From: Mycobacterium sp.
Lineage (GTDB): Bacteria; Actinomycetota; Actinomycetes; Mycobacteriales; Mycobacteriaceae
DNA length: 11,989 bases
Direction: 5' to 3'
Assembly: GCA_025965815.1 (NCBI GenBank)
Contig: JAOPWF010000309.1
Span: 1 to 11,989 of the forward strand
Of this stretch, positions 1 to 6,450 are shown one piece after another. A model generated the notes under the pieces. The model had not been told where the DNA came from, did not search any database, and was given only the letters and a program-made list of their open reading frames with translations. Within the stretch, counting starts at the first letter, position 1. Each line of letters begins with the position of its first letter. The position numbers and the translations under genes are program-made.

Positions 1-42
1 CAGCGCCTACCCACCAGCTACCTATTCAGGATGCGCCAAACG

Positions 43-60
43 GCGCGACATGCGCGACAT
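43..60. repeat. 9-bp perfect tandem duplication
   Basis: The 9-mer GCGCGACAT occurs twice in direct succession (43-51 and 52-60). No ORF of note spans it. It lies in the unassigned DNA left of the tRNA-like fragment and may simply be a replication-slippage product. Confidence 0.6.
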
Positions 61-150
61 GCCCGAGGCGCGGTCGCAGTCAAACCCGTTGGTAGACAGC
101 GTTTTCGGTAGAATCGGCGGGTCAGCCTAGATGTTTGCTGTAACGCCATC

Positions 151-178
151 CGCAGGTTCGAATCCTGCCGGGGGCACA
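151..178 (+). other. tRNA 3'-end remnant, putative attachment (att) site
   Basis: The stretch contains a perfect T-arm: stem GCAGG (152-156), loop TTCGAAT (157-163), stem CCTGC (164-168). It is followed by CGGGGGC, which would be the 3' strand of an acceptor stem, and an A discriminator. The matching 5' acceptor strand (GCCCCCG) and a normal D-arm and anticodon arm are not found at the proper distance upstream, so this is not an intact tRNA. The ending resembles actinobacterial arginine tRNAs from memory. Integrases that target tRNA 3' ends leave such a fragment at the far end of the element, which would place the element to the left and the original chromosome to the right. A plain tRNA pseudogene is the alternative. 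Confidence 0.5.
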
Positions 179-242
179 GGTGTTTATGCAGGTCAACGGG
201 ACTTATAGTCGTGAGTGAAGTCGTCCGTGCTATTCCCGTGCT

Positions 243-347
243 ATGTCAGTCAGGGCGAACACCTCTCCTCCCGATCACTTCCGGTGGATGTTGGGCGACA
301 TGAGGCGCCTTGCTTCTGCCAAGAAGATCGATCCCGCCGGCGAATAG
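243..347 (+). CDS. Possible 34-aa small ORF, unknown function
   Basis: A short open frame runs from ATG at 243 to TAG at 345-347. The peptide is hydrophilic; its second half contains DMRRLASAKKIDPAGE, which reads like natural protein rather than the Arg-rich text typical of shadow frames in GC-rich DNA. There is no clear ribosome binding site upstream, no recognised domain, and the frame closes just upstream at 216-218. It may be the tail of a degraded gene or a chance ORF. The rest of 180-494 holds only the promoter-like element at 449-476. Confidence 0.2.
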   Translation: MSVRANTSPPDHFRWMLGDMRRLASAKKIDPAGE

Positions 348-448
348 ATCTTGCATTTGCAACCGATCCCCCGGTTGGCCGCGCGATCGAACGTCGTCTT
401 GTTACCCGGCGACCGTATTTTCAGTCGACACCACGTTGCAAGCTCATG

Positions 449-476
449 ATGACACGGTGTCGCAAGCCGTTATAAC
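449..476 (+). promoter_or_regulatory. Predicted SigA-type promoter for the 495 gene
   Basis: ATGACA (449-454, five of six matches to TTGACA) is separated by 16 bp from TATAAC (471-476, five of six matches to TATAAT). The expected transcript start is near 483, giving a very short leader before the ATG at 495. A purine-rich Shine-Dalgarno-like GAGGGGAAG lies at 483-491, right at the predicted 5' end, so either the start site is a little further upstream or the leader is minimal. Confidence 0.45.
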
Positions 477-494
477 CCGGAAGAGGGGAAGACC

Positions 495-798
495 ATGTCC
501 GTTGTATTAGTCCATCAAGGCCCGAGCCTTACTCAGGAGAAATACGAAGAAATAGTGCGCAAATTGACCGGCGGCAAGACCACGGCAAGACCCGCCTGGA
601 GTCACCGTCCGATTGGCCGTCGAAGGTCTTCTGGTGCATGTGGCCGGACAGAGCCCGCAGGGCTTTCGCGTTGTCGATGTCTGGCAGTCAGAAGAAGCGC
701 GCAACCGGTTCGGTGAGGTTGTCGGGCCGATCTTGCAAGAGTTCGGCGTTGACGACCGGCCCGAGATCTATGAGGCGCACACGTTCGTTTCGGCGTGA
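495..798 (+). pseudogene. Frameshifted antibiotic-biosynthesis-monooxygenase-like (dimeric alpha/beta barrel) protein
   Basis: The 5' part from ATG 495 reads MSVVLVHQGPSLTQEKYEEI and continues to LTGGK. The 3' part reads VEGLLVHVAGQSPQGFRVVD and on through WQSEEARNRF to a TGA at 796-798, in a different frame. A middle piece, KTRLESPSDWP, lies in the third frame. Two lesions explain this: a partial 11-bp tandem duplication (GGCAAGACC at 573-581 and again at 584-592), and one base missing in the CC/GG run near 617-619. Repaired, the product would be about 97 residues, the usual size for small ferredoxin-like-fold monooxygenase/EthD-type proteins; the VVDVW..EEA stretch is typical of them. A Shine-Dalgarno (GAGGGG, 483-488) and a promoter-like element precede it. 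The substrate cannot be told. It is the first of several broken plus-strand genes. Confidence 0.65.
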
Positions 799-832
799 CG
801 CCCCGGCGGTTATGAGCGGTTTTCCGGCCGTT

Positions 833-857
833 TTGGGGGTATTTGCAGCGCCCCCAA
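833..857. terminator. Possible hairpin terminator downstream of the 495 gene
   Basis: TTGGGGG (833-839) pairs perfectly with CCCCCAA (851-857) across an 11-nt loop, 35 bp after the pseudogene stop. There is no U-tract, which is common for mycobacterial terminators. It could be a chance inverted repeat. Confidence 0.3.
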
Positions 858-1024
858 CGACATCTGAGCAGCCGGAATACTTCTCGACCCCCGGTTTTTC
901 CGATGCGATGCAAGAAGTGGCAGAAGCTATACCCCTTGGGCGCGGCGCTCGAGGTCTTGGGGTCATGCCCCACTCCTGCGGCAGCCGATGTTGGTACTGG
1001 TGGGCATTGGGTACTCGACCAGCG

Positions 1025-1183
1025 ATGTCTTCTATTGCTGGGTTGGCCCTTGTCGCTGTCCTACTGGGTTCAGTGGTCGTGGGTGTGTACATGGTGTTGT
1101 ATGACCGTGCCCAATGGGATGGCATGGCCAAGCGAGTGCGCCGGTTCGTCCACCGCCACGATCGAGGCAACCGGGGTAAGTAG
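1025..1183 (+). CDS. Possible small single-pass membrane protein (52 aa)
   Basis: From ATG 1025 to TAG 1181-1183 the frame encodes a hydrophobic segment (about residues 4-26, IAGLALVAVLLGSVVVGVY) followed by a basic, hydrophilic tail (VLYDRAQWDGMAKRVRRF and on to the end). That layout fits a single-pass inner-membrane peptide with the positive tail in the cytoplasm. The frame stays open far upstream, but the upstream translation is not convincing, so the ATG just before the helix is preferred. No good ribosome binding site is visible and no family is recognised. It could be the 3' end of a decayed gene. The interval 799-1024 otherwise holds only the hairpin at 833-857. Confidence 0.35.
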   Translation: MSSIAGLALVAVLLGSVVVGVYMVLYDRAQWDGMAKRVRRFVHRHDRGNRGK

Positions 1184-1258
1184 CTAGCGGTGGTCCGCTG
1201 ATCGCCGTTGTCTGGATCGCTCGTCGCATAGTTCATCGATAAGTGCGGTGCGTAGTCT

Positions 1259-1272
1259 GCCGCCGAGGCGGC
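1259..1272. terminator. Short GC-rich inverted repeat between convergent ORFs
   Basis: GCCGCC (1259-1264) and GGCGGC (1267-1272) are perfect complements separated by GA. The repeat sits between the stop of the small plus ORF (1183) and the stop of the minus-strand exported protein (1295). The position suits a bidirectional terminator, but the loop is very short and there is no U-tract. Confidence 0.2.
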
Positions 1273-1294
1273 GGTACTTCATCGCGAGAGGCTG

Positions 1295-2569
1295 CTAGGC
1301 GGCTTCATCGAGAAGACATTCGGCGCTCAACGCCGCCGGACGGGCGACGCGCAATGTCCTCGGACGGGCAACGACCACTGAATCCGGACCGACGACACCT
1401 AACGGTCCTGAACGGACGACACCTAATGGCGCCGGACGGGCGAAGTGCGCAATGCCCGCTGTTCGCAATACGCAACCGGCTTTGGCCTGGCGGTATCCGA
1501 CGCGCACCCCGGCCCCGATAAGGATCAAAATGCCGCCGACGCCTGGCAGAGCGACACCGGCCAGGGCAGACAGTGAAACGGGTAGCAGGAGTCCGCTGAG
1601 GGCACCTTGCAAAAACGAGCGGACGCCCCTCGGAATCGCGCCATTGCGTGCTACCGGTGCCATCCAGGGAGGGGATGACGCCAGATCGACCTGGGTCGGC
1701 GCGCCGAAACTGGATGCCCCAGTCCCCTCGAGCGTTGCAGCCCCGGCTGCGTTGCCGGCCAACGGCCTGGCCGGGACACCGGCGAGTGAGTAGACCAGCG
1801 GCAATTTCGGAGCCACCGACGCGCCCGCGGCTGCCGACAGCCCACCTCTCGACCCGTCCCCTCCTGGCCCCGCCCCGACGATGCCGAACAAGGAGGAAAG
1901 GTCGGACTGCAGTTTCGTGAGCGGCGCCACCGCACCGGCAGCCGAGGTGAGCATGTGCTGAACGGCCGCAATGACGTCAGAAATCGGCGCGACAAGAATG
2001 GGAACCCACACGACCACGTTCGGCACCGGCGTCACGACGGTGGGAACCGGCGTGACGACGGTGGGAACCGGCGTGACGACGGTGGGAGCCGGCGCCACCA
2101 CATCGGGAACGGGCGCCGCCACCACGTCCGGAACCGGCGCCACCACATCGTTAACCGGCACTGCATCGGGGACCGGGACCACCACGTCCGGAGCCGCGGG
2201 GACCGGATCCGTACCCGCGACGACGCCCGAGCCTTTCGTCTCGCTCTGAGGGGCAGCGGCAGGCTCACTCTTCGGGCTTTCCGCGGCAGGCTGCTGGCGT
2301 GGTAGCCGGCCAGAGCCGAGCGTGCTCGTTACGCCCTGAAGCGTCTTCCGCAGAGTGTCGGCGACATTGCCGACAACGTTGCCGACCGGGTTGCTTGCCG
2401 CAGTGCTGCCGTGGCCTGCGGCGGTGGGGCCGGCATCGCCGGTCGCAGCCGAACCGCTGGAATCGGGTGCGGGATCGGCAACGGCGACCGCGCCCCCGCC
2501 AGCTCCCATCAGCAGGCCGGCGGCAAGCACACAAACAGCTGCAGCGAAGCGCAAATGCGACGCAATCAT
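1295..2569 (-). CDS. Exported Ala/Pro/Val-rich repeat protein with C-terminal membrane anchor
   Basis: This 424-residue protein begins with a Sec signal peptide (residues 1-31) with a mycobacterial-style cleavage site, AVAVA|DPAPD. Residues about 32-120 are a low-complexity Ala/Ser/Gly/Pro segment. Residues about 121-185 are a degenerate repeat with a 7-residue core (TVVTPVP), encoded by 21-bp DNA repeats. A second hydrophobic stretch (about 325-355, containing LPVSLSALAGVALPGVGGIL) is followed by the basic RVGYRQAK, a good stop-transfer signal. The last 45 residues repeat PLGVV with a 24-bp DNA period. This suggests a type I membrane protein with a Pro/Val stalk reaching into or across the cell wall and a short cytoplasmic tail (inference). 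A weak Shine-Dalgarno (GGTGAG) lies 6 nt upstream of the ATG. Related mycobacterial exported proteins are recalled, but no function is known to me. Confidence 0.8.
   Translation of the reverse strand: MIASHLRFAAAVCVLAAGLLMGAGGGAVAVADPAPDSSGSAATGDAGPTAAGHGSTAASNPVGNVVGNVADTLRKTLQGVTSTLGSGRLPRQQPAAESPKSEPAAAPQSETKGSGVVAGTDPVPAAPDVVVPVPDAVPVNDVVAPVPDVVAAPVPDVVAPAPTVVTPVPTVVTPVPTVVTPVPNVVVWVPILVAPISDVIAAVQHMLTSAAGAVAPLTKLQSDLSSLFGIVGAGPGGDGSRGGLSAAAGASVAPKLPLVYSLAGVPARPLAGNAAGAATLEGTGASSFGAPTQVDLASSPPWMAPVARNGAIPRGVRSFLQGALSGLLLPVSLSALAGVALPGVGGILILIGAGVRVGYRQAKAGCVLRTAGIAHFARPAPLGVVRSGPLGVVGPDSVVVARPRTLRVARPAALSAECLLDEAA
2028..2156. repeat. 21-bp in-frame tandem repeats (VNTR-like) inside the exported protein gene
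   Basis: On the plus strand, units of the form GGCGTSACGACGGTGGGAACC run head to tail at 2028-2048, 2049-2069 and 2070-2090. More diverged copies follow at 2091-2111, 2112-2135 (24 bp) and 2136-2156. All lengths are multiples of three, so the frame of the minus-strand gene is kept, each unit adding TVVTPVP or a variant. The three near-identical copies suggest recent expansion. There are no spacers, so it is not a CRISPR array. Confidence 0.85.
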
Positions 2570-2968
2570 TATGTGCTCACCACCAGCCTGAAGGACCGCT
2601 TGCCAGCAGTCGAACGCCTTATTCTCGCACAGTCCGACCCGCGGGTATATGGACCGAGCATGCTAAATGCGCGCGGCCGAGCGCAATGGTGGAGTTCTGG
2701 AGGCAGACGGCCGGCGGATGACCGGCACCTCAAATCCTCAACGCATACGATGACGAGACGCTGCACAACTCGAGCGACTTCCCGAACTCCTGCAGGCGCC
2801 CGCACTAACTAAGTACCATTTGGTCTTCTTTGGCAAACATTGGTGAACGTCCCAGAACGCCAGAACGCAGCTGCTTGCCTGCGGCCACCGATATTTACGC
2901 ACCTCAGCGCTCCTTCGGCCTGACCGAGGGATCCAGTGTGAACGGCGTCAACCGATAGGAGTTGCACG
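2570..2968. other. Intergenic region between divergent exported-protein genes
   Basis: About 400 bp separate two divergently oriented secreted-protein genes. No convincing ORF is seen; the frames here are Arg-rich shadows. The segment 2818-2850 has three TTGG-type words (TTTGGT, TTTGGC, ATTGGT) spaced about 11-12 bp apart, and CCAGAACG occurs twice in tandem (2854-2861 and 2862-2869, approximate). These could be regulator sites or chance. AGGAG at 2957-2961 is the ribosome binding site of the gene starting at 2969. Confidence 0.4.
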
Positions 2969-3387
2969 GTGAGTGTGAAGGCAATCGTGATCGCCGGCGC
3001 GCTGGGCTTTACCGTTCCTTAGGAGTGACTTTACCCCCTCGGACTGGGCGCGGGCGTGGCCAACGCCGATCCAGCTCCGCCGGTCAGTGCCGACGATCAG
3101 CCGCAACAGGATCAAGGGAACCAGGACCAGCGTGATCCAGCTCAGGTGCTGCAGGACGCATTGTCTCAGTATTCGCTTCCCGCGCCAGGGTCGTTCGGGG
3201 TGCCGTCGCCGGTTTCGGTGAATGCTCCAATCGGAATAAGTCCGCCCGGCATCGGGACCGGGCTGGGCCTGCCCCCGTGGAGCTACCGCCTCCGCCGGAG
3301 ATGCCGCAGTTGGGCCCGCCCCCGCCGCTCGGGCCGACGTTCGGGTGGGCACCGCCTCCTCCGCTTGGGTGGCCACTCGGGTTCTGA
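2969..3387 (+). pseudogene. Frameshifted small secreted Pro-rich protein
   Basis: AGGAG (2957-2961) sits 7 nt before a GTG start at 2969. The frame opens MSVKAIVIAGALGFT, then meets TAG (3020) and TGA (3026). Reading one frame over from 3019 to 3036 restores LGVTLP, and the original frame then gives LGLGAGVANADPAPP. Together these form a complete signal peptide ending VANA|DP. The lesions are therefore one missing base near 3014-3018 and one extra C in the run 3034-3038. A third lesion, a lost base in the C run 3272-3276, precedes a Pro-rich tail (VELPPPPEMPQLGPPPPLGP and on to WPLGF) ending at TGA 3385-3387. Repaired length would be about 139 residues, similar to other small mycobacterial secreted Pro-rich proteins of unknown role. 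Its stop lies one base from the stop of the convergent LLM gene. Confidence 0.65.
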
Positions 3388-3388
3388 C

Positions 3389-4282
3389 CTAACCCAGCTC
3401 CTCGACCACTTCGGCGACCCGGCGGACCTGGTCGAGATCCGAGCTGGTCGGGATCAGCTGAACCTCGTCGGTACCGACAGCGGCGAACTTCCGCAGCACG
3501 GCGACGATTTCATCCTGGCTGCCCGACCAGCCCGTGGTGGGCGCCATCGCGTCGACGTATTCGGCCGGAATCCAGTTCATGTAGCGGCGCAGGTGTCGGT
3601 GCACCTGAGATCTGGCGGCGTCAGCGTGCCCGAGCGCGAACCAGAACGACGTGGCCAGATGCGGTTTCGGTTTACCAGCCTCGGCCCACGCCGTCCGCGC
3701 GACATCGAACAATTCATTCTGTTTGTCGACGTCGAGATCGAGCGTGGTGCCGGCGATCCCGTCGGCCCACGCGGCAGCGCTGCGGACGGTCTTCGGCCCG
3801 ATCGTGCCGATCAACAGTTCGGGACCGCCGGACTGCACCGGCGGCGGTCCGACCGGCAGCACAGATTCGGTGATTTTCTCCGCCGCCCAGACCCGCTTCA
3901 TGACCGCGACCCGCTCGGCCATGCCGCGCATGGTCTGCGTCGCGGGGTCGGCGCCCACTGCGTGGTAATCCTCGTGCCTGCCACCGACACCGATGCCGAC
4001 GGTCAGACGCCCGCCGCAGAGCATGTCACCGGTCGCCAACGCCTTGGCCAGCATCACCGGGTCGTGCAGTTGCGGCACGATGACCGTCGTCACCAGCCGG
4101 ACGCGGTCCGTCCACGCCGCCAATGCGCCCAGCAGCGTGAGGCTTTCGGGATTGTCGAAGGCGATCCGCTCGCCCCAGCACAGCGAAGAGAAGGGGCCCT
4201 CGTCAATCGTGCGGGCCCACGCCTTCAGTGTCGCCGCGTCCAGGTCCGGCTCCATCACCGGCATGGTCATCCCTATTCGCAC
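3389..4282 (-). CDS. LLM-class (luciferase-like) F420-dependent oxidoreductase
   Basis: The product is a single-domain TIM-barrel flavin/F420 enzyme of about 297 residues. The hallmark glycine-rich segment GGRLTVGIGVGGRHEDYHAV is present, along with the N-terminal IGMTMPVMEPDLDA strand, the LVTTVIVPQLHDPVMLAKAL region typical of LLM proteins, and a C-terminal VQLIPTSSDLDQVRRVAEVV helix. Such enzymes pass hydride between reduced cofactor F420 (or FMNH2) and small organic substrates in the cytoplasm; the substrate is not predictable here. I place the start at GTG 4282 because the conserved family sequence begins there (VRIGMTMPV); an upstream GTG at 4312 would add ten unconserved residues. Neither has a strong Shine-Dalgarno. 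The gene is divergent from the VOC gene at 4348 across a 65-bp gap and is intact. Confidence 0.88.
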   Translation of the reverse strand: MRIGMTMPVMEPDLDAATLKAWARTIDEGPFSSLCWGERIAFDNPESLTLLGALAAWTDRVRLVTTVIVPQLHDPVMLAKALATGDMLCGGRLTVGIGVGGRHEDYHAVGADPATQTMRGMAERVAVMKRVWAAEKITESVLPVGPPPVQSGGPELLIGTIGPKTVRSAAAWADGIAGTTLDLDVDKQNELFDVARTAWAEAGKPKPHLATSFWFALGHADAARSQVHRHLRRYMNWIPAEYVDAMAPTTGWSGSQDEIVAVLRKFAAVGTDEVQLIPTSSDLDQVRRVAEVVEELG

Positions 4283-4347
4283 GACGGGATTCTGGCACGC
4301 CGCGGTCCCCACCCCGGGCGGTTCGCGGCGACTGGCACCATCGGGCC

Positions 4348-4760
4348 ATGGCCATCACCTCAAAATCCGTCGCCTACGTCAGGCTCACCGTCACCGACAT
4401 CGACCGGTCCCGGCAGTTCCACGACGCCGTTTTCGGCGGGCCCGTCGCGATGGAGGTCCCCGACGACGCCGACGAGGCCACCCGGAAGCAGCTCAGCTTT
4501 CTGTTCGGCGGCGTGATCTACAACATCGGCAATGCACTCATCAGCCTTCGCCCCGCAGCGTCAGACACCTTCGACCGCGACCGCGTGGGCCTTGACCACC
4601 TCGCGTTCCAGCTCGGCAGTAAGGCCGAAATCGAAGCCGCAGCAGCGCATCTCGACGACCTCGATATTCCCACGAGCCGGTGAAGGACATCGGTCCGATG
4701 CACATTCTGGAGTTCCGCGACCCGGACAACATCGCTCTGGAACTCACCGCGCCGAAGTAG
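4348..4760 (+). pseudogene. Frameshifted VOC-superfamily (glyoxalase/dioxygenase-like) protein
   Basis: From ATG 4348 the frame gives a beta-alpha-beta-beta-beta VOC start (SVAYVRLTVTDIDRSRQFHD) and a second module (LDHLAFQLGSKAEIEAAAAH), then reaches a premature TGA at 4681-4683 after DLDIPTSR. One frame over, the sequence continues HEPVKDIGPMHILEFRDPDN and on to LELTAPK with a TAG at 4758-4760, which is the expected final VOC strand. A single C lost from the CCC run just after GATATT (about 4669-4672) explains it. Repaired length is about 137 residues. The missing end carries the Glu of HILEF, a usual metal ligand position in this superfamily, so the truncated product would probably be inactive. 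Substrate unknown. It could be an assembly error, since the lesion is a homopolymer indel. Confidence 0.75.
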
Positions 4761-4781
4761 ATCCGCGGTCCAGTCAGGACT

Positions 4782-5002
4782 TCAAAGGCAGCCCCCCACG
4801 CACCGTCGAGGCGGTCAGCCGCAACGGCGATATCACCATCGCGCTACCCGCCGTCGGCCCCTACCTGGTGCGGGCGCAGTCCGGGCGACCGAATGGTGAC
4901 ACGACGGTGATGGTCCCGCAGACCACCAATGCCGCCGTCGCCATAGCCGAGGTGAGCGCCCGCTCCGAGAACGGGGACGTGTCGGTCGAGGACCTCAGCT
5001 AG
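4782..5002 (+). pseudogene. 3' fragment of a DUF4097-like (beta-strand repeat) protein
   Basis: The frame ending at TAG 5000-5002 encodes about 70 residues made of repeated NGD-containing beta strands: SRNGDITIALPAVGPYLVRA, then PNGDTTVMVP, then SARSENGDVSVEDLS. This pattern is characteristic of the C-terminal half of DUF4097/adhesin-like beta-helix proteins, which are usually 200-300 residues. The N-terminal part is absent: the fragment starts within about 25 bp of the VOC stop and has no plausible start codon of its own, so it is a 5'-truncated remnant. The open frame runs upstream into the VOC gene out of register, which is a shadow. Its last 8 bp overlap the 3' end of the convergent sigma factor gene. 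Confidence 0.6.
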
Positions 5003-6002
5003 CCGAGTCGCGGTGTTGCGGCGGGAGGCCGAACATGGCCAGCAGGCCGGGGTCGCCGAACACAACGATCCGCGCGATGCCGGTTGGCGTCGTGGTGAGC
5101 ACCGCGACGCCGTACGCCGCAAAGCTGCCGTCCGCGCTGCGGTGGTACGCGGCCGAAGCGGGCTGGCCGTTGGCGGCAATGGGCACCATCCGCCAGTCCC
5201 CTGGTGCGCCCAGCACAACATTGGCGAGGAAGGGCACGCAGGTCGCGCGGCCCTCGAACCAGGTGCGGGACCCCACCACCTCCAGGGCCGCGTCGTGGCG
5301 CAGTACCTTCTCCAGAGCCTTGGCATTGGCGTTTTCGAAGGCGGCGATGTACTGGTCGAGCAGCGCCTGCGCCTGCGGATGGGTGGGCGCGCTGAGCTCG
5401 TCGGCGCTCGGCGCCACCTCCTTCATCCGGGCACGGGCCCGCTGCAGCGCACTCTTGACCGCCGCAACGCTGATGCCCAGCATCGGCGCCACCTCGGCGG
5501 CCGGAAAGGCCAGCACGTCGCGCAGGATCAGCACCGCGCGCTGCTGCGCGGGCAGGTACTGCAGGCTGGCCACCAGGGCCAGCCGCAGGCTCTCCCGCGA
5601 CGCGACAACGGTGGCGGGGTCGTCGGACTGCGGACTCACCCAGGCATCCGGCAACGGCTGCAGCCACCTCACCTCCGGTCCCGCCGGTGCGGGCGCGCCC
5701 CCGGGGTCGTCGGTGGGGCCGCCCAGACCCGAGGGCAACACACGTCGACTGCTGTGCCCCAGTGCGGATAGACAGGTATTGGTGGCGATCCGATAGAGCC
5801 AGGTCCGCACCGAGGACCGGTTCTCGAAGTCACCGAAGGAACGCCACGCCCGCAGGTACGTCTCCTGGACGGCGTCCTCGGCATCCTGCGCGGAGCCGAG
5901 CATCCGATAGCAGTGCGCCGTCAGCTCGCGACGGAACGGCTCTGTGCTGCGCGCGAATTCACCCTCGCCCACGAAGGGACGAGCCGCCAGCTGCTCGCTC
6001 AT
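4995..6002 (-). CDS. ECF RNA polymerase sigma factor, SigG-type, with C-terminal SnoaL-like domain
   Basis: The 335-residue product has sigma region 2 at about residues 20-88 (HCYRMLGSAQDAEDAVQETY, then SSVRTWLYRIATNTCLSALG). An acidic/Pro linker follows, with the LPSGLGGP and WLQPLPDAW words typical of SigG-like proteins. Sigma region 4 spans about 138-195 (LPAQQRAVLILRDVLAF, then a helix-turn-helix at VAPMLGISVAAVKSALQRAR). The C-terminal NTF2/SnoaL-like domain spans about 210-325 (ALLDQYIAAFENANA, ending FGDPGLLAMFGLP). ECF factors of this build are known to be modulated by the C-terminal domain instead of a separate anti-sigma factor; none is encoded nearby. The ATG overlaps the stop of the PPOX gene (ATGA, 5999-6002), suggesting coupled translation. 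The organisation matches M. tuberculosis SigG (Rv0182c) as I recall it, but the neighbours differ, so it may be a paralogue. Confidence 0.92.
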   Translation of the reverse strand: MSEQLAARPFVGEGEFARSTEPFRRELTAHCYRMLGSAQDAEDAVQETYLRAWRSFGDFENRSSVRTWLYRIATNTCLSALGHSSRRVLPSGLGGPTDDPGGAPAPAGPEVRWLQPLPDAWVSPQSDDPATVVASRESLRLALVASLQYLPAQQRAVLILRDVLAFPAAEVAPMLGISVAAVKSALQRARARMKEVAPSADELSAPTHPQAQALLDQYIAAFENANAKALEKVLRHDAALEVVGSRTWFEGRATCVPFLANVVLGAPGDWRMVPIAANGQPASAAYHRSADGSFAAYGVAVLTTTPTGIARIVVFGDPGLLAMFGLPPQHRDSAS

Positions 6003-6406
6003 ACGGTCACCGGCACCGGTGGCCAGTGGTAGACCTTGTCCGCGGTGACCCGCACGATCACGCGCTCGGCATCAGGTTCCGGCGGTGGCGCCATGCCGCC
6101 CATATACCTGTCGTACATCTCGTACAGCAACGACTTCTCCGGGTCCTCGGTCACCTCGACGGTGCCGCGGATCTCCACGTACCGGCCGGACCGTTTGTCG
6201 GCCACCAGCAGGCTGACCCGTGGGTCGCGCGCCATGTTTCGGGTCTTCAGGCGACCCTTGATGGTGCTGAGCACAATCGCGTCACCATCACGCTTGATGA
6301 AAATCACCGACGACTGCGGTCGGCCGTCGGCGTTCGACGTCGCAAGGATGGCCAGGTGGGGCCCGTCGATCACGTCGCGGACCACGTCGCTGAGTTCTAC
6401 GGTCAT
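5999..6406 (-). CDS. PPOX-class F420-dependent oxidoreductase (split-barrel flavoprotein)
   Basis: From ATG at 6406 the product is 135 residues, the usual size for small pyridoxamine-5'-phosphate-oxidase-like split-barrel proteins. Diagnostic segments are LAILATSNADGRPQSSVIFI (strands 1-2), VLSTIKGRLKTRNMARDPRV (cofactor-phosphate contact and the KxxNLxRDPRVSL-type motif) and YVEIRGTVEV. In mycobacteria this fold typically binds F420 and reduces small substrates; the specific substrate is not evident. The open frame extends further upstream but only as Arg/Gly-rich shadow sequence overlapping the next gene, so the internal ATG is the true start. It lies 44 bp downstream of the 6451 gene and overlaps the sigma factor start by 4 bp, so the two may share a redox or stress-related job. 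Confidence 0.88.
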   Translation of the reverse strand: MTVELSDVVRDVIDGPHLAILATSNADGRPQSSVIFIKRDGDAIVLSTIKGRLKTRNMARDPRVSLLVADKRSGRYVEIRGTVEVTEDPEKSLLYEMYDRYMGGMAPPPEPDAERVIVRVTADKVYHWPPVPVTV

Positions 6407-6450
6407 ACCGATATAGACCGGCCGGCGGTCGGAAAGGAATCGGTCCGGTG

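Noticed and set aside
80..176. A complete tRNA using the D-arm-like GTTGGTAGA near 90
   Set aside because: The distance to the T-loop (about 65 bases) is too long for any normal tRNA, and no 5' acceptor strand pairs with CGGGGGC.
688..1236. 182-codon minus-strand ORF
   Set aside because: Composition is Arg/Pro/Thr-rich without any fold-like pattern, and it runs antisense to the recognisable 3' part of the 495 gene.
2028..2156. CRISPR array or direct-repeat origin
   Set aside because: Repeats are contiguous, without spacers, are multiples of three and lie in frame in a coding sequence.
3056..4516. Long 486-codon plus-strand ORF covering the LLM gene
   Set aside because: Only its first 70 or so codons belong to a real (frameshifted) secreted protein. 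The rest is His/Arg/Asp-rich antisense of the LLM gene.
5013..5796. Two overlapping plus-strand ORFs of about 250 codons
   Set aside because: Both are antisense to the sigma factor gene, which has clear region 2, region 4 and SnoaL-like sequence.
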